NCBI GenBank assembly: GCA_016709765.1
Contig: JADJMD010000015.1
Location: forward strand, 186,001-250,000
Origin: Ignavibacteriales bacterium
GTDB lineage: Bacteria > Bacteroidota > Ignavibacteria > Ignavibacteriales > Ignavibacteriaceae
DNA: 64,000 nt
Reading direction: 5' to 3'
The notes beneath the pieces are model-generated. The model worked only from the letters and a program-made list of their open reading frames with translations. It was not told the DNA's origin and searched no databases. The stretch's first letter is position 1. The number at the start of each line of letters is the position of its first letter. Below, piece by piece: positions 48,366 to 57,112 of the stretch. A program made the translations under genes and the position numbers.

Positions 48366-48980
48366 TTATTTCTTCATGTACTTCCAATTACGTGATTTTC
48401 CTTCAGCCATCCACTCAATCGCGGTTTCAATTCTGCGGTTCTTTGTGTCCTCAGTTTTTGCGTCAGTAATCCATTCAGCATACTCTCTTTTGTGTGATGG
48501 ACTAAAATCTTCGAAAGTTTTAACTGCTTTTTTGTTTTTCTTTAATTGTTTTAGAAAATAACCTGGAATATCAATTTCTTTTTTTGAAGTTGGAGATTTT
48601 TTATAGAAAAGTTTGATTCCTTTTTCATTTAACATCATTGCTTCTTTAATGTGTGCACTAACTTTTTTATCCGCTGGAAGATCTTTTAATGACGTAATCT
48701 TTCCATAATGTCCCATCGCAGATTTAGATTTAGCAGTTGCAACAAAATTTTTATCTTTAATTAATGAGGCTTTCCAAAAACTAAAAGCACAATGCTTTTT
48801 AAACGAAGCCATACTGCACATCATCCCCTTGTAATCAAAATGAGGAAAACCCCACTTTATTTTTTCTTCAACATCCGGGCAACCAGTATGCACCAATTTT
48901 CTAAAATGAATTAAAAGAGGTCTTGCAAACTCTGCTGCTTTTGAAATATATAAATCAACCTTAGGCTCCTTATATCCCAT
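48366..48980 (-). CDS. YdeI/OmpD-associated family protein (DUF1801-type)
   Basis: Protein of 204 residues with a DUF1801-like N-terminal part (LIHFRKLVHTGCPDVEEKIKWGFPHFDYKG) and a C-terminal OmdA-like helical segment (KAVKTFEDFSPSHKREYAEWI, TKNRRIETAIEWMAEGK). This two-part layout is the YdeI family; the biochemical role is not known. It overlaps nothing and runs 2 bp from the Rof-like gene, suggesting cotranscription. Confidence 0.88.
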   Translation of the reverse strand: MGYKEPKVDLYISKAAEFARPLLIHFRKLVHTGCPDVEEKIKWGFPHFDYKGMMCSMASFKKHCAFSFWKASLIKDKNFVATAKSKSAMGHYGKITSLKDLPADKKVSAHIKEAMMLNEKGIKLFYKKSPTSKKEIDIPGYFLKQLKKNKKAVKTFEDFSPSHKREYAEWITDAKTEDTKNRRIETAIEWMAEGKSRNWKYMKK

Positions 48981-48991
48981 AAATATTCTTT

Positions 48992-49452
48992 CTATTTATC
49001 CCACTTTTGAAGTTCTATCATATTACCTTCCGGATCTTTTACATAACACCATGTTACTTTTTTTCCCATCTGATCTTTTTAATGAAATTGTTTTCCCTAC
49101 TTTATTTCCGCCGTTTTCAATAACCATTTTATAAGCAATATTAACATTATTTACTTCAAATGCGAGATGAGTTAATCCTGGAGTATTTACTTTTCGGTTT
49201 TGTTTTTTAAGTACTGGAGAATATGAAAATATTTCTAAAGTCGGTCCGTTTGTTTTATAACCTGGCAATCGAAGATGAACGCCACGTAATAACACGTTTT
49301 TAATGTTAACAGCAGAATCTAAATCTTTTCCATTATACTTTCTAATTGGTGGAACGATTGAACATCCAAATACTTTGATATAAAAATCTGCAAGTCGTTT
49401 CCAATTTTTTGCAACAATGTTTGTGTGGACGTATTTGATTTTTTAATGACAT
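48992..49452 (-). CDS. VOC (glyoxalase/bleomycin resistance) family protein, two frame breaks
   Basis: Single-unit VOC protein of about 153 residues. Three reading-frame segments join into one normal protein. The N-terminus MSLKKIKYVHTNIVAKNWKR needs one more base in the A/T-run at about 49440-49446. The middle is 49023-49295 (LLRGVHLRLPGYKTNG, GLTHLAFEVNNVNIAYKM). The C-terminus VTWCYVKDPEGNMIELQKWD needs one base fewer in the seven-T run at 49058-49064. Both repairs are in homopolymers. VOC metal ligands (His and Glu) are present in the repaired frame. Substrate unknown. Confidence 0.75.
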
Positions 49453-49583
49453 TAATATTCTCCATTCCGAATTAGTATTAAGCCAAAATTAAATAACAAT
49501 AAACTTATCAGAAAATTACTATTTCCCATCTAGTTGTTTTAAGATTTATAATTCTTCTATTACCAAATTCCGAAAATAGTTTA

Positions 49584-49822
49584 CTATTCGTCTTCGGGAA
49601 GGGCTTTAAATTCTTGTTTCTTGTCTGCAAACCATTTATTCATAGCATCAGGATCTTTCATTAATTCCATCATTTCATTCATCTTTTTAATATGTGCCTC
49701 ATCACCCTTCTGAAACATATCCAGACCATGCTTTTACTCAATTCAGCTATTTCCTCAAAACTGTCAGTTTTAAATCTTTTATTACAAGCCCCAGCAAGTT
49801 GATTACAAGTCATCGTTTTCAT
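49584..49822 (-). CDS. small DUF1059-like protein (frameshifted)
   Basis: A roughly 79-residue protein too short to stand out on its own. MKTMTCNQLAGACNKRF, with paired Cys, lies in one frame and DMFQKGDEAHIKKMNEMMEL through ALPEDE in another. One extra base near 49726 joins them as LSKSMGLDMFQKGDEAH. It resembles small Cys-containing DUF1059-type proteins from memory; the match is tentative. Cytosolic; function unknown. Confidence 0.6.
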
Positions 49823-49862
49823 TTTTTATGCTTCCTATAAATATTTGTATAGAATTCTTTAT

Positions 49863-49896
49863 GAAAAAAAATCCCCTCACATTTGGAGGGGATTTG
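49863..49896 (-). terminator. terminator after 49901-50673 gene
   Basis: Stem AATCCCCTC / GAGGGGATT with loop ACATTTG. On the minus strand it is followed by eight T (A-run 49863-49870). Confidence 0.9.
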
Positions 49897-49900
49897 AAAA

Positions 49901-50673
49901 TTATTTTTTAACATATCCAAGATCTGGTCGTGGGTAACCATATTTATTTTCAATTGAAATAATGTACTGAGACATTTTGCCCCAAAGAGTACCGGCTTCC
50001 GCTTCCATTACTGCATTTTCTTCTTTTTGAGTTATGTAAAAATCTGCACCATCTTTATAACTTTCTGTTAATGCAATCATGTTATTATCTAATCCCAACT
50101 CGATAAGCCAAATTGTGTACCCTGAATTAATCTTTTTGTCCTCGTATAGTTTCTTCCATTCTGTTAGGATATCCATTACTTCTTTTCTGTTTTCCATTTT
50201 GTAGGTGAAGAACATCCAATGAATAAAATTTGATTCCTCCTGTTTTAGTCTTGGAGTTTTAGCATGTAGGAATATTTAGCTGATCTTGTGGCAATAAAAT
50301 CTTTACTACTTTCTATGGTGGAATTATTTTCTACCATAAACTTATTCCATTTTTCTTTTCCAACCTTTTCTATTGCAGAACTAAATATCCCTTGCATTTT
50401 ATCTATTTCTGCATAATTAGCAATAGGAATTAAATAATAATAATGACCATCATCTCTTTGTGATACCTGAATATATGGCAAGTCAAGTCCGGCTCCATTC
50501 ATTAGTTCAACCCATTCTTTGGAAGTTGATTCATATTTATCCCACTTGTCAACTTTAACGGTTTCTTCGTGCACCATAAACAATTGATCGTTCATTTCTT
50601 GTGAGAATGAAAGTGTTGAAAGTAAAGACATCCCACAAATTAAAAAGATAGAGAACATAGAAAGTTTACGCAT
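49901..50673 (-). CDS. secreted hypothetical protein, two similar halves (frameshifted)
   Basis: Protein of about 257 residues. The signal peptide (MRKLSMFSIFLICGMSLLSTLSFSQ) is followed by a first half (QLFMVHEETVKVDKWDKYE, YIQVSQRDDGHYYYLIPI). One missing base in the T-run 50257-50260 leads into the second half (FFTYKMENRKEVMDILTEWK, LDNNMIALTESYKDGADFY). The two halves share a pattern of an opening strand, a helix and a closing strand, suggesting duplicated ferredoxin-like (dimeric alpha/beta barrel) folds. No named family; exported. A terminator follows. Confidence 0.65.
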
Positions 50674-50854
50674 AAGGGCCTCCTTATAATGATTAATTAT
50701 TATTTGTTATGACACTAAATCGGAAAAGTGTTTTATGTTGAGGAAAACTATAGAATCCACTGATTAGTTGCAACAAGATAATTATTTATCCATAGCAGTA
50801 GTTGGTTTCGTTCAGCAGTTTGGTTTTGTAGATACACCAATCACCGATTTATAA

Positions 50855-51978
50855 TTGACCCGATTATTACTGAACAATTTAACTCTCATCTTATCTAAAC
50901 AAACAAATCACATCTTTATAATTTTTAAGGGAAAATATCTTGAAAAAGAATCAATCACACTTCGAATAATTTTAATAGCAGCGGTAATAATAATATTGCT
51001 TGTTCCACTCTTTATGATTCAATCATTAATAACTGAAAGACAATATTATAGGGATGAAGCTGTGCGAGAAGTAAGCAAAAGTTGGGCTGAAGCACAAACT
51101 GTGGGTGGACCAATTTTAACTCTAATTGACAAAAGTGAAAATTTGTGCAGCTAAAAATAAATGAATCCACATTATCTCTTTTTCCAGGATTAAAAAATAT
51201 AGACATTTATCAAAATGGATTATTTGCAGATGTTCAGCTAAATGAAAATACAAACAAGTTTGATTTTAATTTAGAATTAAATTTAAACGGTATTGATGAT
51301 CTTTCATTTTTGCCTGTTGGTAAATCTACAATGGTAAAAGTAAAATCATCGTGGAATAATCCAAGTTTTAGCGGGACGTTTTTGCCTTTTTCAAGGACAG
51401 TCAATAAAGATGGATTCAGTGCGGACTGGAAAGTAAATCATTTTAACAGAAGTTTTCCACAAAACTGGGAGGACAATGCTGAAAATATTTTTCAAAGTAC
51501 GTTTGGAATAAAATTTCTAATACCAGTTGATGAGTATCAACAAACTATGCGTACATCAAAATATGGTTTAATGATAATTGTACTAACCTTTCTTAGCCTT
51601 TTTATGATAGAACTTTTTGGGGAAATCACAATACATCCAATTCAATATCTTTTAGTCGGTTTGGCATTAGTTATTTTTTATTCGTTACTGCTTTCAATTT
51701 CAGAATATCTCTCTTTTGATTTTTCATATTTGATATCTTCTTTACTTGTCATCTCATTAATTAGCTTTTATGTAAAGAACATCTATAAAAGCTTTAAGGT
51801 TGGTGGATTAATTTTTACCGCATTAATAGTTTTCTACGGATTTATGTACACAATACTTTTATTACAAGATTACTCTTTATTGATTGGAAACATCGCTTTG
51901 TTCTTAATACTTGCGATAGTAATGATGCTAACACGTAAATTAAATTGGTTTGAGGTTCTAAAGTCTAAAACAACTTAG
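50855..51978 (+). pseudogene. creD: CreD-like inner membrane protein, internally deleted
   Basis: The C-terminal 277 residues match CreD/CreD-like proteins well: FSADWKVNHFNRSFPQNW, GIKFLIPVDEYQQTMRTSKYG, IHPIQYLLVGLALVIFYSLLL and MMLTRKLNWFEV. The N-terminal piece (IILIAAVIIILLVPLFMIQSL, VREVSKSWAEAQTVGGPILT) is also CreD. Between GGPILT and the LFPGLKNIDI part roughly 70-100 residues of periplasmic domain expected in this family are absent, and the frame shifts at 51130-51150. The N-terminal start is also doubtful. A deletion this size is not explained by a one-base error, so the copy is probably non-functional. Confidence 0.8.
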
Positions 51979-51999
51979 AATATAAAAAGGAGGTAGATT

Positions 52000-52046
52000 A
52001 TCAGCCTTCAGCAACAATATATGTTGCGCTGAAGGCTGATTTTAAT
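52000..52046. terminator. bidirectional terminator between creD relic and 52049-52507
   Basis: Very long stem ATCAGCCTTCAGC / GCTGAAGGCTGAT with an ATATAT-rich loop; T-rich on the plus side, A-rich on the other. It serves the convergent ends of both genes. Confidence 0.85.
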
Positions 52047-52048
52047 AA

Positions 52049-52507
52049 TTAATTTCTTCCAAAAAGTTCTGTAAGATTTAATGTTGGGGACCGTGTTTTA
52101 CTTGCAAGCGTTACATAAGTTAAAGCAAGCTCTTCTTTGCCCGCTCCAAGAACTGTACTTACCAGACCCAGCGCTTCTCCGAGTTTTCCGGTTCAATATT
52201 TTTGTAACACGAGTCCATATTTCTTCTTCAAGTGCGTTAAATGCTGTGTGTACTTCGTGCAAACCAAAGCCGGCATTAAATCTTTCCGTAGCAATTTGTG
52301 ATGCATACTCTTTCATCGGAAGAAGTTTTTCTCAACAACACATTGCTGAGTAAGGGTTAAAAGATTAAGTAATCTTTTTTTGTTATCCGTGGGTGATGAT
52401 TTATCATAAGATTTTAAATGTGCGCAGTTTAATAATTGTGTTGCGCTTTCTAAAATTTCTGCACTTTGCGTACTTAATAATTCTTTTAAATCCATTTTAA
52501 ATTCCAT
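52049..52507 (-). CDS. RsbRD-N-like helical protein (multiple frame breaks)
   Basis: Three frames join into one protein of about 153 residues. MEFKMDLKELLSTQSAEILE...QQCVVEKN is followed, after a lost base at T-run 52326-52330, by LLPMKEYASQIATERFNAGFGLHEVHTAFNALEEEIW. Two further lost bases (about 52165-52205) lead to ALGLVSTVLGAGKEELALTY and a C-terminus TLNLTELFGRN. The helix pattern and the phrase GLHEVHTAFNALEEEIW resemble the N-terminal helical domain of RsbR/RsbRD-type kinases and related sensors; moderate to low confidence. With three breaks it may be genuinely degraded. Confidence 0.5.
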
Positions 52508-52562
52508 TTGTTTTTTATATTACAAAATTACAAAAGGTTTTGAACAGAAATAATGACAAAAT

Positions 52563-53761
52563 CTATTTCATAATTTTATTTACCAAACTGTTATCCTTAA
52601 TAAAAAACATTAATACTGTAGTTATTAATCCTAATACAAAAGCACCGCTCCATAAAATCACTGAGCCGTAATGCTGATAAACAACTGTTCCAAGCCACGG
52701 ACCTGCGGAAAAGGCAAAACTAAATGTCATTTGATAATATCCCATATACTCGCCGCGTTTATTTGCCGGTGCAATTTCTGAAGTATATGCTGCAGTAATT
52801 GGAAAGAACACCATTTCACCAAATGTAAAAACTACAATTGCTATAACAAGTGGCACTACAGTATTAGCAATTGCAAAGCCGCCAAAACCTATTCCTGCAA
52901 GTAACGCTCCAATCATTAATGATTTTTTATACGGTGTGTCATTCATCCAATTGTTAAGCGGAACTTCTAAAAATATTATCAACACAGTATTGATAGCACC
53001 AAACAATCCAAATGCCGCAGTTGTATAACCCAAGTCATCAACAATGTATAATGGCAGCGCACCAAGATGCTGGAAGAAAACAAGGTTTGCCGGAATAATA
53101 GCAAAAAGGAAAAACAAAAAACTTTTATCGTTTAGTATTTCAAATCGTAACTGTGGTTTTTCTATGCTAACTTCTTCAATTTTTTCTGCCGTTAATGAAG
53201 ACCATTTTGTTGTGCTCAAATAAATTCCCGCAGCAATAGAAGCAACAGCATTTGCATAAAATAAATAATGGTAGTCTATTAATGTTAAGAATCCACCGAT
53301 AACAGGGCCTACACTCATTCCGGCATTAATTGCAAGACGGTTGAGTGCAAAAGCAATTCGCCGTTGTGAAGGTGCAACAATCTCAGTAATCATAGAAAGG
53401 TTTGCCGGGCGGAATGCCTCGTTAACGGCAGCAAGTATAAAGGATGCAACTAAAATCCAATAATAATCGGATACAAATGAGTAAACAAAAAATAAAATTC
53501 CGGAACCAAACAAAGCGAACTTCATTACTTTTAATGAACCAAGTTTATCTGAAAGTTTTCCGGTTATTGGTGCGGCAAGAAATGCTGCGGCACCGTAAAC
53601 AAGTAAAGCTGTTCCGGCTTCTGCGGGGCTAACACCAATTTTTTTTGTAAGATAAAGTGCAAGAAAAGGAAGAACCATTGTTCCGGAACGATTTATAAGT
53701 GATGTAAAAACAACACCCACATATCGTGTGGAAGACCTTTTAATCCTTTATAGGGATTCAT
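52563..53761 (-). CDS. MFS transporter, drug efflux type (N-terminal frameshift)
   Basis: Major facilitator with 12 hydrophobic helices, about 399 residues, with motif A-like GKLSDKLGSLKVMK after helix 2 and NRLAINAGMSVGPVIGG in helix 5. The published frame would start at GTG 53720, but upstream in another frame lies MNPYKGLKGLPHDMWVLF. One extra base in the A-run 53706-53710 joins this to FTSLINRSGTMVLPFLALYL, the usual N-terminus of this group. Start therefore taken as 53761. Substrate unknown; 6 bp upstream is the YfiT-type gene. Confidence 0.85.
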
Positions 53762-53767
53762 AAAAAA

Positions 53768-54295
53768 TTACCAGCCCATTTTCTTTTTTAATTCAGTTAT
53801 GTGGGCAAGATGATGTTTGCTGTGCCAGGCATAAAGTGCAAGTGTTTTGCTAACAGTAATATTTCCCCAGTCTGGATATTGCATAGTTCTTTCAAACTGT
53901 TCATCAGTTAATGAGCTTATAAGAATTACCCATCTGTTGTGAAGTAAATCTAAAAGAGTTAATGAAAGTTCTATTGGTGTTTCAAATATATCTTTCAGTT
54001 CTGCCCAAAGTTGTTCTTCATAAGATTTTATTTTGGGATTGTCTTCCGTAAGCGCAAGTTTAAATCTTACATAAGCATTTAAGTGACTATCCGGCAAATG
54101 ATGAATGACTTGCCTGACAGTCCAACCACCATCACGATAAGGTGTATCTAATTGTTGAACAGAAAGATTTTCAACTTCTTTTCTTAATAATTCCGGAAGT
54201 GATTCGATTGTTTTGATAAATTTATTTTGCATTTCTTTTGTAACAATCATATTTCTATCAAACTTGCCAATCGGGTAACTTGGATCTTTTTGCAT
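53768..54295 (-). CDS. YfiT-type DinB bacillithiol transferase-like protein
   Basis: Protein of 175 residues. YPIGKF near the start, DTPYRDGGWTVRQVIHHLPDSHLNAYVRFKLALTED in the middle and LYAWHSKHHLAHI near the end match YfiT/BstA-type DinB proteins, with three metal-binding His in the two conserved segments. BstA-like enzymes transfer bacillithiol in Bacillus; whether this organism makes bacillithiol is not shown here. It is upstream of the MFS gene, possibly an adaptive detoxification unit. Confidence 0.9.
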   Translation of the reverse strand: MQKDPSYPIGKFDRNMIVTKEMQNKFIKTIESLPELLRKEVENLSVQQLDTPYRDGGWTVRQVIHHLPDSHLNAYVRFKLALTEDNPKIKSYEEQLWAELKDIFETPIELSLTLLDLLHNRWVILISSLTDEQFERTMQYPDWGNITVSKTLALYAWHSKHHLAHITELKKKMGW

Positions 54296-54362
54296 CGGGA
54301 CTCATTATAAATTTTTAGCGGGGGAAAGTTAAGAAAAGTATGGATAAGTGACGTGCTGAAAA

Positions 54363-55211
54363 TTACAGACCAATCAGCCGCATAATCAGAAAAACTATTA
54401 ACCCAAATGTTGCGCCCAGGTAAAGCAAGCGGATGTATTTTCGTCCTTCTTCATCTTTTGATTTAAGTAGTTTAAGAGCTGAATATCCAATTGCAAAATC
54501 CATTATGGTAATCGGGATTAAATATATAATTGGAAACCACTTTAACAAAAATGGTATTGTACTTAAAAAAACAACTACAAAAAATATAATCGAACTTATT
54601 TTAATAGCCGTTGTTTTACCATGTTTTATTGCAATTGAATTTGAATCAATAAGAAGATCACCTTTTACATCCATTGAATCAGCCGCAATTTCTTCTCCTA
54701 AATCTACCAGCGCTGCAATAACAGCAAAGAACATTACAATCTTATTAAATGGTAACCCGACAGAAAGGCCACCAAAAACAAAAGTCATCCCTACAGAAAA
54801 ACTGACTAGAAGATTTCCAATTATTCCGTGCTTCTTAAATTTTCTATTGTACAAAAATCCTATTACCGTTAAGCCAATAGAAAACAGTAATGCTGAAACG
54901 CTTATAAAATAGCTTAACACAAGCCCTGCAAACAATAAAAATATTGAAAGGAACAAAGCTTCTGCAGGAGTGATAAGATTAGATGGAATTGGTCTATGTG
55001 GTGCGTTAATTTTATCAGTCTCTAGATCAAAGTAATCATTTGAAACAAGTATTGATGCAGAAATTAGAAAGACTGACAGAGACGCCGCTAATATTAGATT
55101 AAATGGAGCGAACTCACCAAGCGCAAATAACTGTCCGAGTATAACACAAATTCCTGCCGCAAGCGGAAGTTCAAATCGTATTAGAGTAAGAAAACCTTTT
55201 AGTTTTTTCAT
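54363..55211 (-). CDS. UbiA-family prenyltransferase, archaeal DGGGP synthase-like
   Basis: Integral membrane aromatic/glycerol prenyltransferase of 282 residues with about eight or nine helices. The first Asp motif NDYFDLETD (Asn58-Asp66) and the second DLGEEIAADSMDVKGD (about 170-190) bind Mg2+ and pyrophosphate. Its wording, including HRPIPS after motif 1 and SNSIAIKHGKTTA after motif 2, resembles archaeal digeranylgeranylglyceryl-phosphate synthase more than bacterial UbiA or MenA. That would make an archaeal-type ether lipid, possibly later reduced by the flavoprotein at 29-1195. Substrate class is inferred. Confidence 0.75.
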   Translation of the reverse strand: MKKLKGFLTLIRFELPLAAGICVILGQLFALGEFAPFNLILAASLSVFLISASILVSNDYFDLETDKINAPHRPIPSNLITPAEALFLSIFLLFAGLVLSYFISVSALLFSIGLTVIGFLYNRKFKKHGIIGNLLVSFSVGMTFVFGGLSVGLPFNKIVMFFAVIAALVDLGEEIAADSMDVKGDLLIDSNSIAIKHGKTTAIKISSIIFFVVVFLSTIPFLLKWFPIIYLIPITIMDFAIGYSALKLLKSKDEEGRKYIRLLYLGATFGLIVFLIMRLIGL

Positions 55212-55257
55212 ACACCAAAAATAAAGATCAAAACAAAAAAAATTAGTACCTGTATAA

Positions 55258-55287
55258 AATAAAAAGGCACGATTGCCCGTGCCTTAA
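55258..55287 (-). terminator. terminator of the GGCACGA...TCGTGCC type
   Basis: AAGGCACG / CGTGCCTT stem with loop ATTGCC and minus-strand T-tail, almost identical to 42427-42456. It ends the propeller-gene transcript. Confidence 0.9.
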
Positions 55288-55307
55288 ATTTATGATTTGA
55301 TATGTAC

Positions 55308-55331
55308 ACTTCGACTTCGCTCAATGTGACA
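55308..55331. repeat. short palindromic element
   Basis: CACTTCGACTTCGCTCAATGTGAC between a T9SS gene end and its terminator. The same phrase (CACTTCG...GTGTGAC, CACATTTCGACTTTGCTGAATGTGAC) recurs at 57060 and 62355. Confidence 0.6.
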
Positions 55332-55337
55332 AAGCAA

Positions 55338-56899
55338 TTATTTCAACAGCATCAATTTCTTTGTTGCTGAATAATTTTCACCTTCAATCTTGTAGAAATA
55401 TATTCCTGATGAAATTCCTGATGCATTAAATATCATCTCGTGATACCCTTCTTCAAGTTCGCCGTTAAATATTTCCAACCTTTTCACCAAGACGTTATAA
55501 ACATTTAGCTTAAGCTTGTTTTAACCGGCAATGCAAACTTAATTGTTGTGTTTGGATTAAATGGATTTGGGTAGTTTTGATACAGATTATAATCCGGTAC
55601 GGTTTGATAATCTTCAACAACTGTGGGACTATCTTTTACTGCAATTAGATTTTGAGTATGATAAGGAAATGTTGAACTTTTATGTGCACCAATATATAGA
55701 GTACCATCTGAACCAATAGCTGGACAAGAATCATATTCAAGATCACCCATATCCAATGTCCATAGAACTGTACCATCAGAATCGAGACAACCAAAGTATG
55801 AGGCTATACTTGTGCCAAAATAAACTTTTCCCTCCGCGTCGCAAACTAATTCATGATCAATACGGTTTTGAAACAGATCGTTATTAAAATCAAGAATGGT
55901 TGTCCAGTTTTCATTACCATAATAATCCAAAGAAATTATTACACTTTTCTGTACACCATTAATGATTAAATAAGCAGGAAAAATTATATTGCCATTTTTG
56001 TCCATTGTCGGACCAGTATAAAGATTATATGAAAATATCTCATATTTCCAATCAATAGTACCATTTGGTTTAAGACAATAAAGAAAACTTTTTGACAGAC
56101 TCGTATCTCTTCCGAAAATATAAATTTTATTATTGTTATCAATTAGCGGAGTACCCCAATTAATGAGAATCCAGATGAATCTCCAATATTACATTACCTT
56201 CCAAATCTGAAGAATTTAATTAGCCAGGGCATTAATCACCCTGTCCGCCGCCATCAAGTAATACATAGTATCACCGGAAGGTGAAAAACATTATTCCTCT
56301 AATCCATATCCCAGACCAAGTAATTTTCTTTCTAAGAAACCTTGATGATATTACAACATTATTGTATCCTAGGCTGGTATATATAAATTTCATTCAAATC
56401 TATTGAGATTGAATAATTGAAGTCCTATCCTAAGATTCGGGACACTCCATTTATTTTGTCCATCAAATTCAATCGCGTATAAATTACTATTTCTTGAACC
56501 AAAATAAATGGTTGAGTCGCTACCTAGTAAAGGCCCCACATTATTAGCATAAGATGTTTCTGTCTCAAATATCCAATTTTCATTTCCGTTTTTATCAAGA
56601 GAATAAAAATAATTTACAGTATCTAATGATAAGGCTCTTTCACCCATATAAAGATTATCATTATACCCTATAACCGGACCATAAACTACACCAAGCGGCA
56701 TATCCTTTTTCCAAATTACATTGTTTGTTCTTGGCCCAACATATTCCGATCTTCCTGTCCCCTGCATATCACCTCGCAGTGTTGGCCAGGGTGAATCCGC
56801 TAATGAAGGCCAGGGAATTTTAACTTGCTGTTGACTTTGCAGTTCTGTGGAATAAAAACTGAACAGCAATAGGAATAAAAATATTGTAAATGTTTTCAT
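55338..56899 (-). pseudogene. decayed T9SS beta-propeller (PQQ-like) protein gene
   Basis: The N-terminus (56390-56899) has the signal peptide TIFLFLLLFSFYSTELQSQ and PWPTLRGDMQGTGRSEYVGP with PQQ-blade-like repeats (YFYSLDKNGNENWIFET). The C-terminal half (55505-56005) has more blades (LDSDGTVLWTLDMGDLEYDS) and the NYPNPFNPNTTIKFALP sorting motif; one lost base near 55507 then leads to LNVYNVLVKRLEIFNGELEEGYHEM and the end GENYSATKKLMLLK at 55338. The middle, about 56006-56389, contains stop codons in all frames and at least three further disruptions. Probable real pseudogene, though some breaks may be indel errors. Confidence 0.75.
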
Positions 56900-57018
56900 T
56901 ATTTAACCACGATTTCAAAATGTACTAAATATAGTTTCAATAGATAATGATTTAAATGAATAGAATAAACCATTTAAAGTCAAATTAAATCTGTGTTTAA
57001 ATGCTTGCCAATCACCAA

Positions 57019-57047
57019 TAAAAAAGACACGATTGCTCGTGCCTTTT
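57019..57047 (-). terminator. terminator of the GACACGA...TCGTGCC type
   Basis: AAGACACG / CGTGCCTT stem (one A-C mismatch) with loop ATTGCT and a minus-strand T tail, the third copy of the hairpin used after T9SS genes. It follows the C25 protease gene by about 66 bp. Confidence 0.85.
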
Positions 57048-57059
57048 AGAAAATTACTT

Positions 57060-57103
57060 CACACTTCGTCCCTCGAATACGCTCGGGATGACAACTCAGT
57101 GTG
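57060..57103. repeat. palindromic element after C25 gene
   Basis: CACTTCGTCCCTCGAATACGCTCGGGATGACAACTCAGTGTGAC: CTCG-type inner hairpin (CCCTCGA / TCGGGA) inside the outer CACTTCG/GTGTGAC arms. A relative of the other dispersed palindromes. Confidence 0.6.
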
Positions 57104-57112
57104 ACAAAGCAA

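Noticed and set aside
54433..54912. Open frame of 159 codons on the plus strand within the UbiA gene
   Set aside because: It is an antisense shadow of the well-supported UbiA gene and shows no motif or signal peptide.
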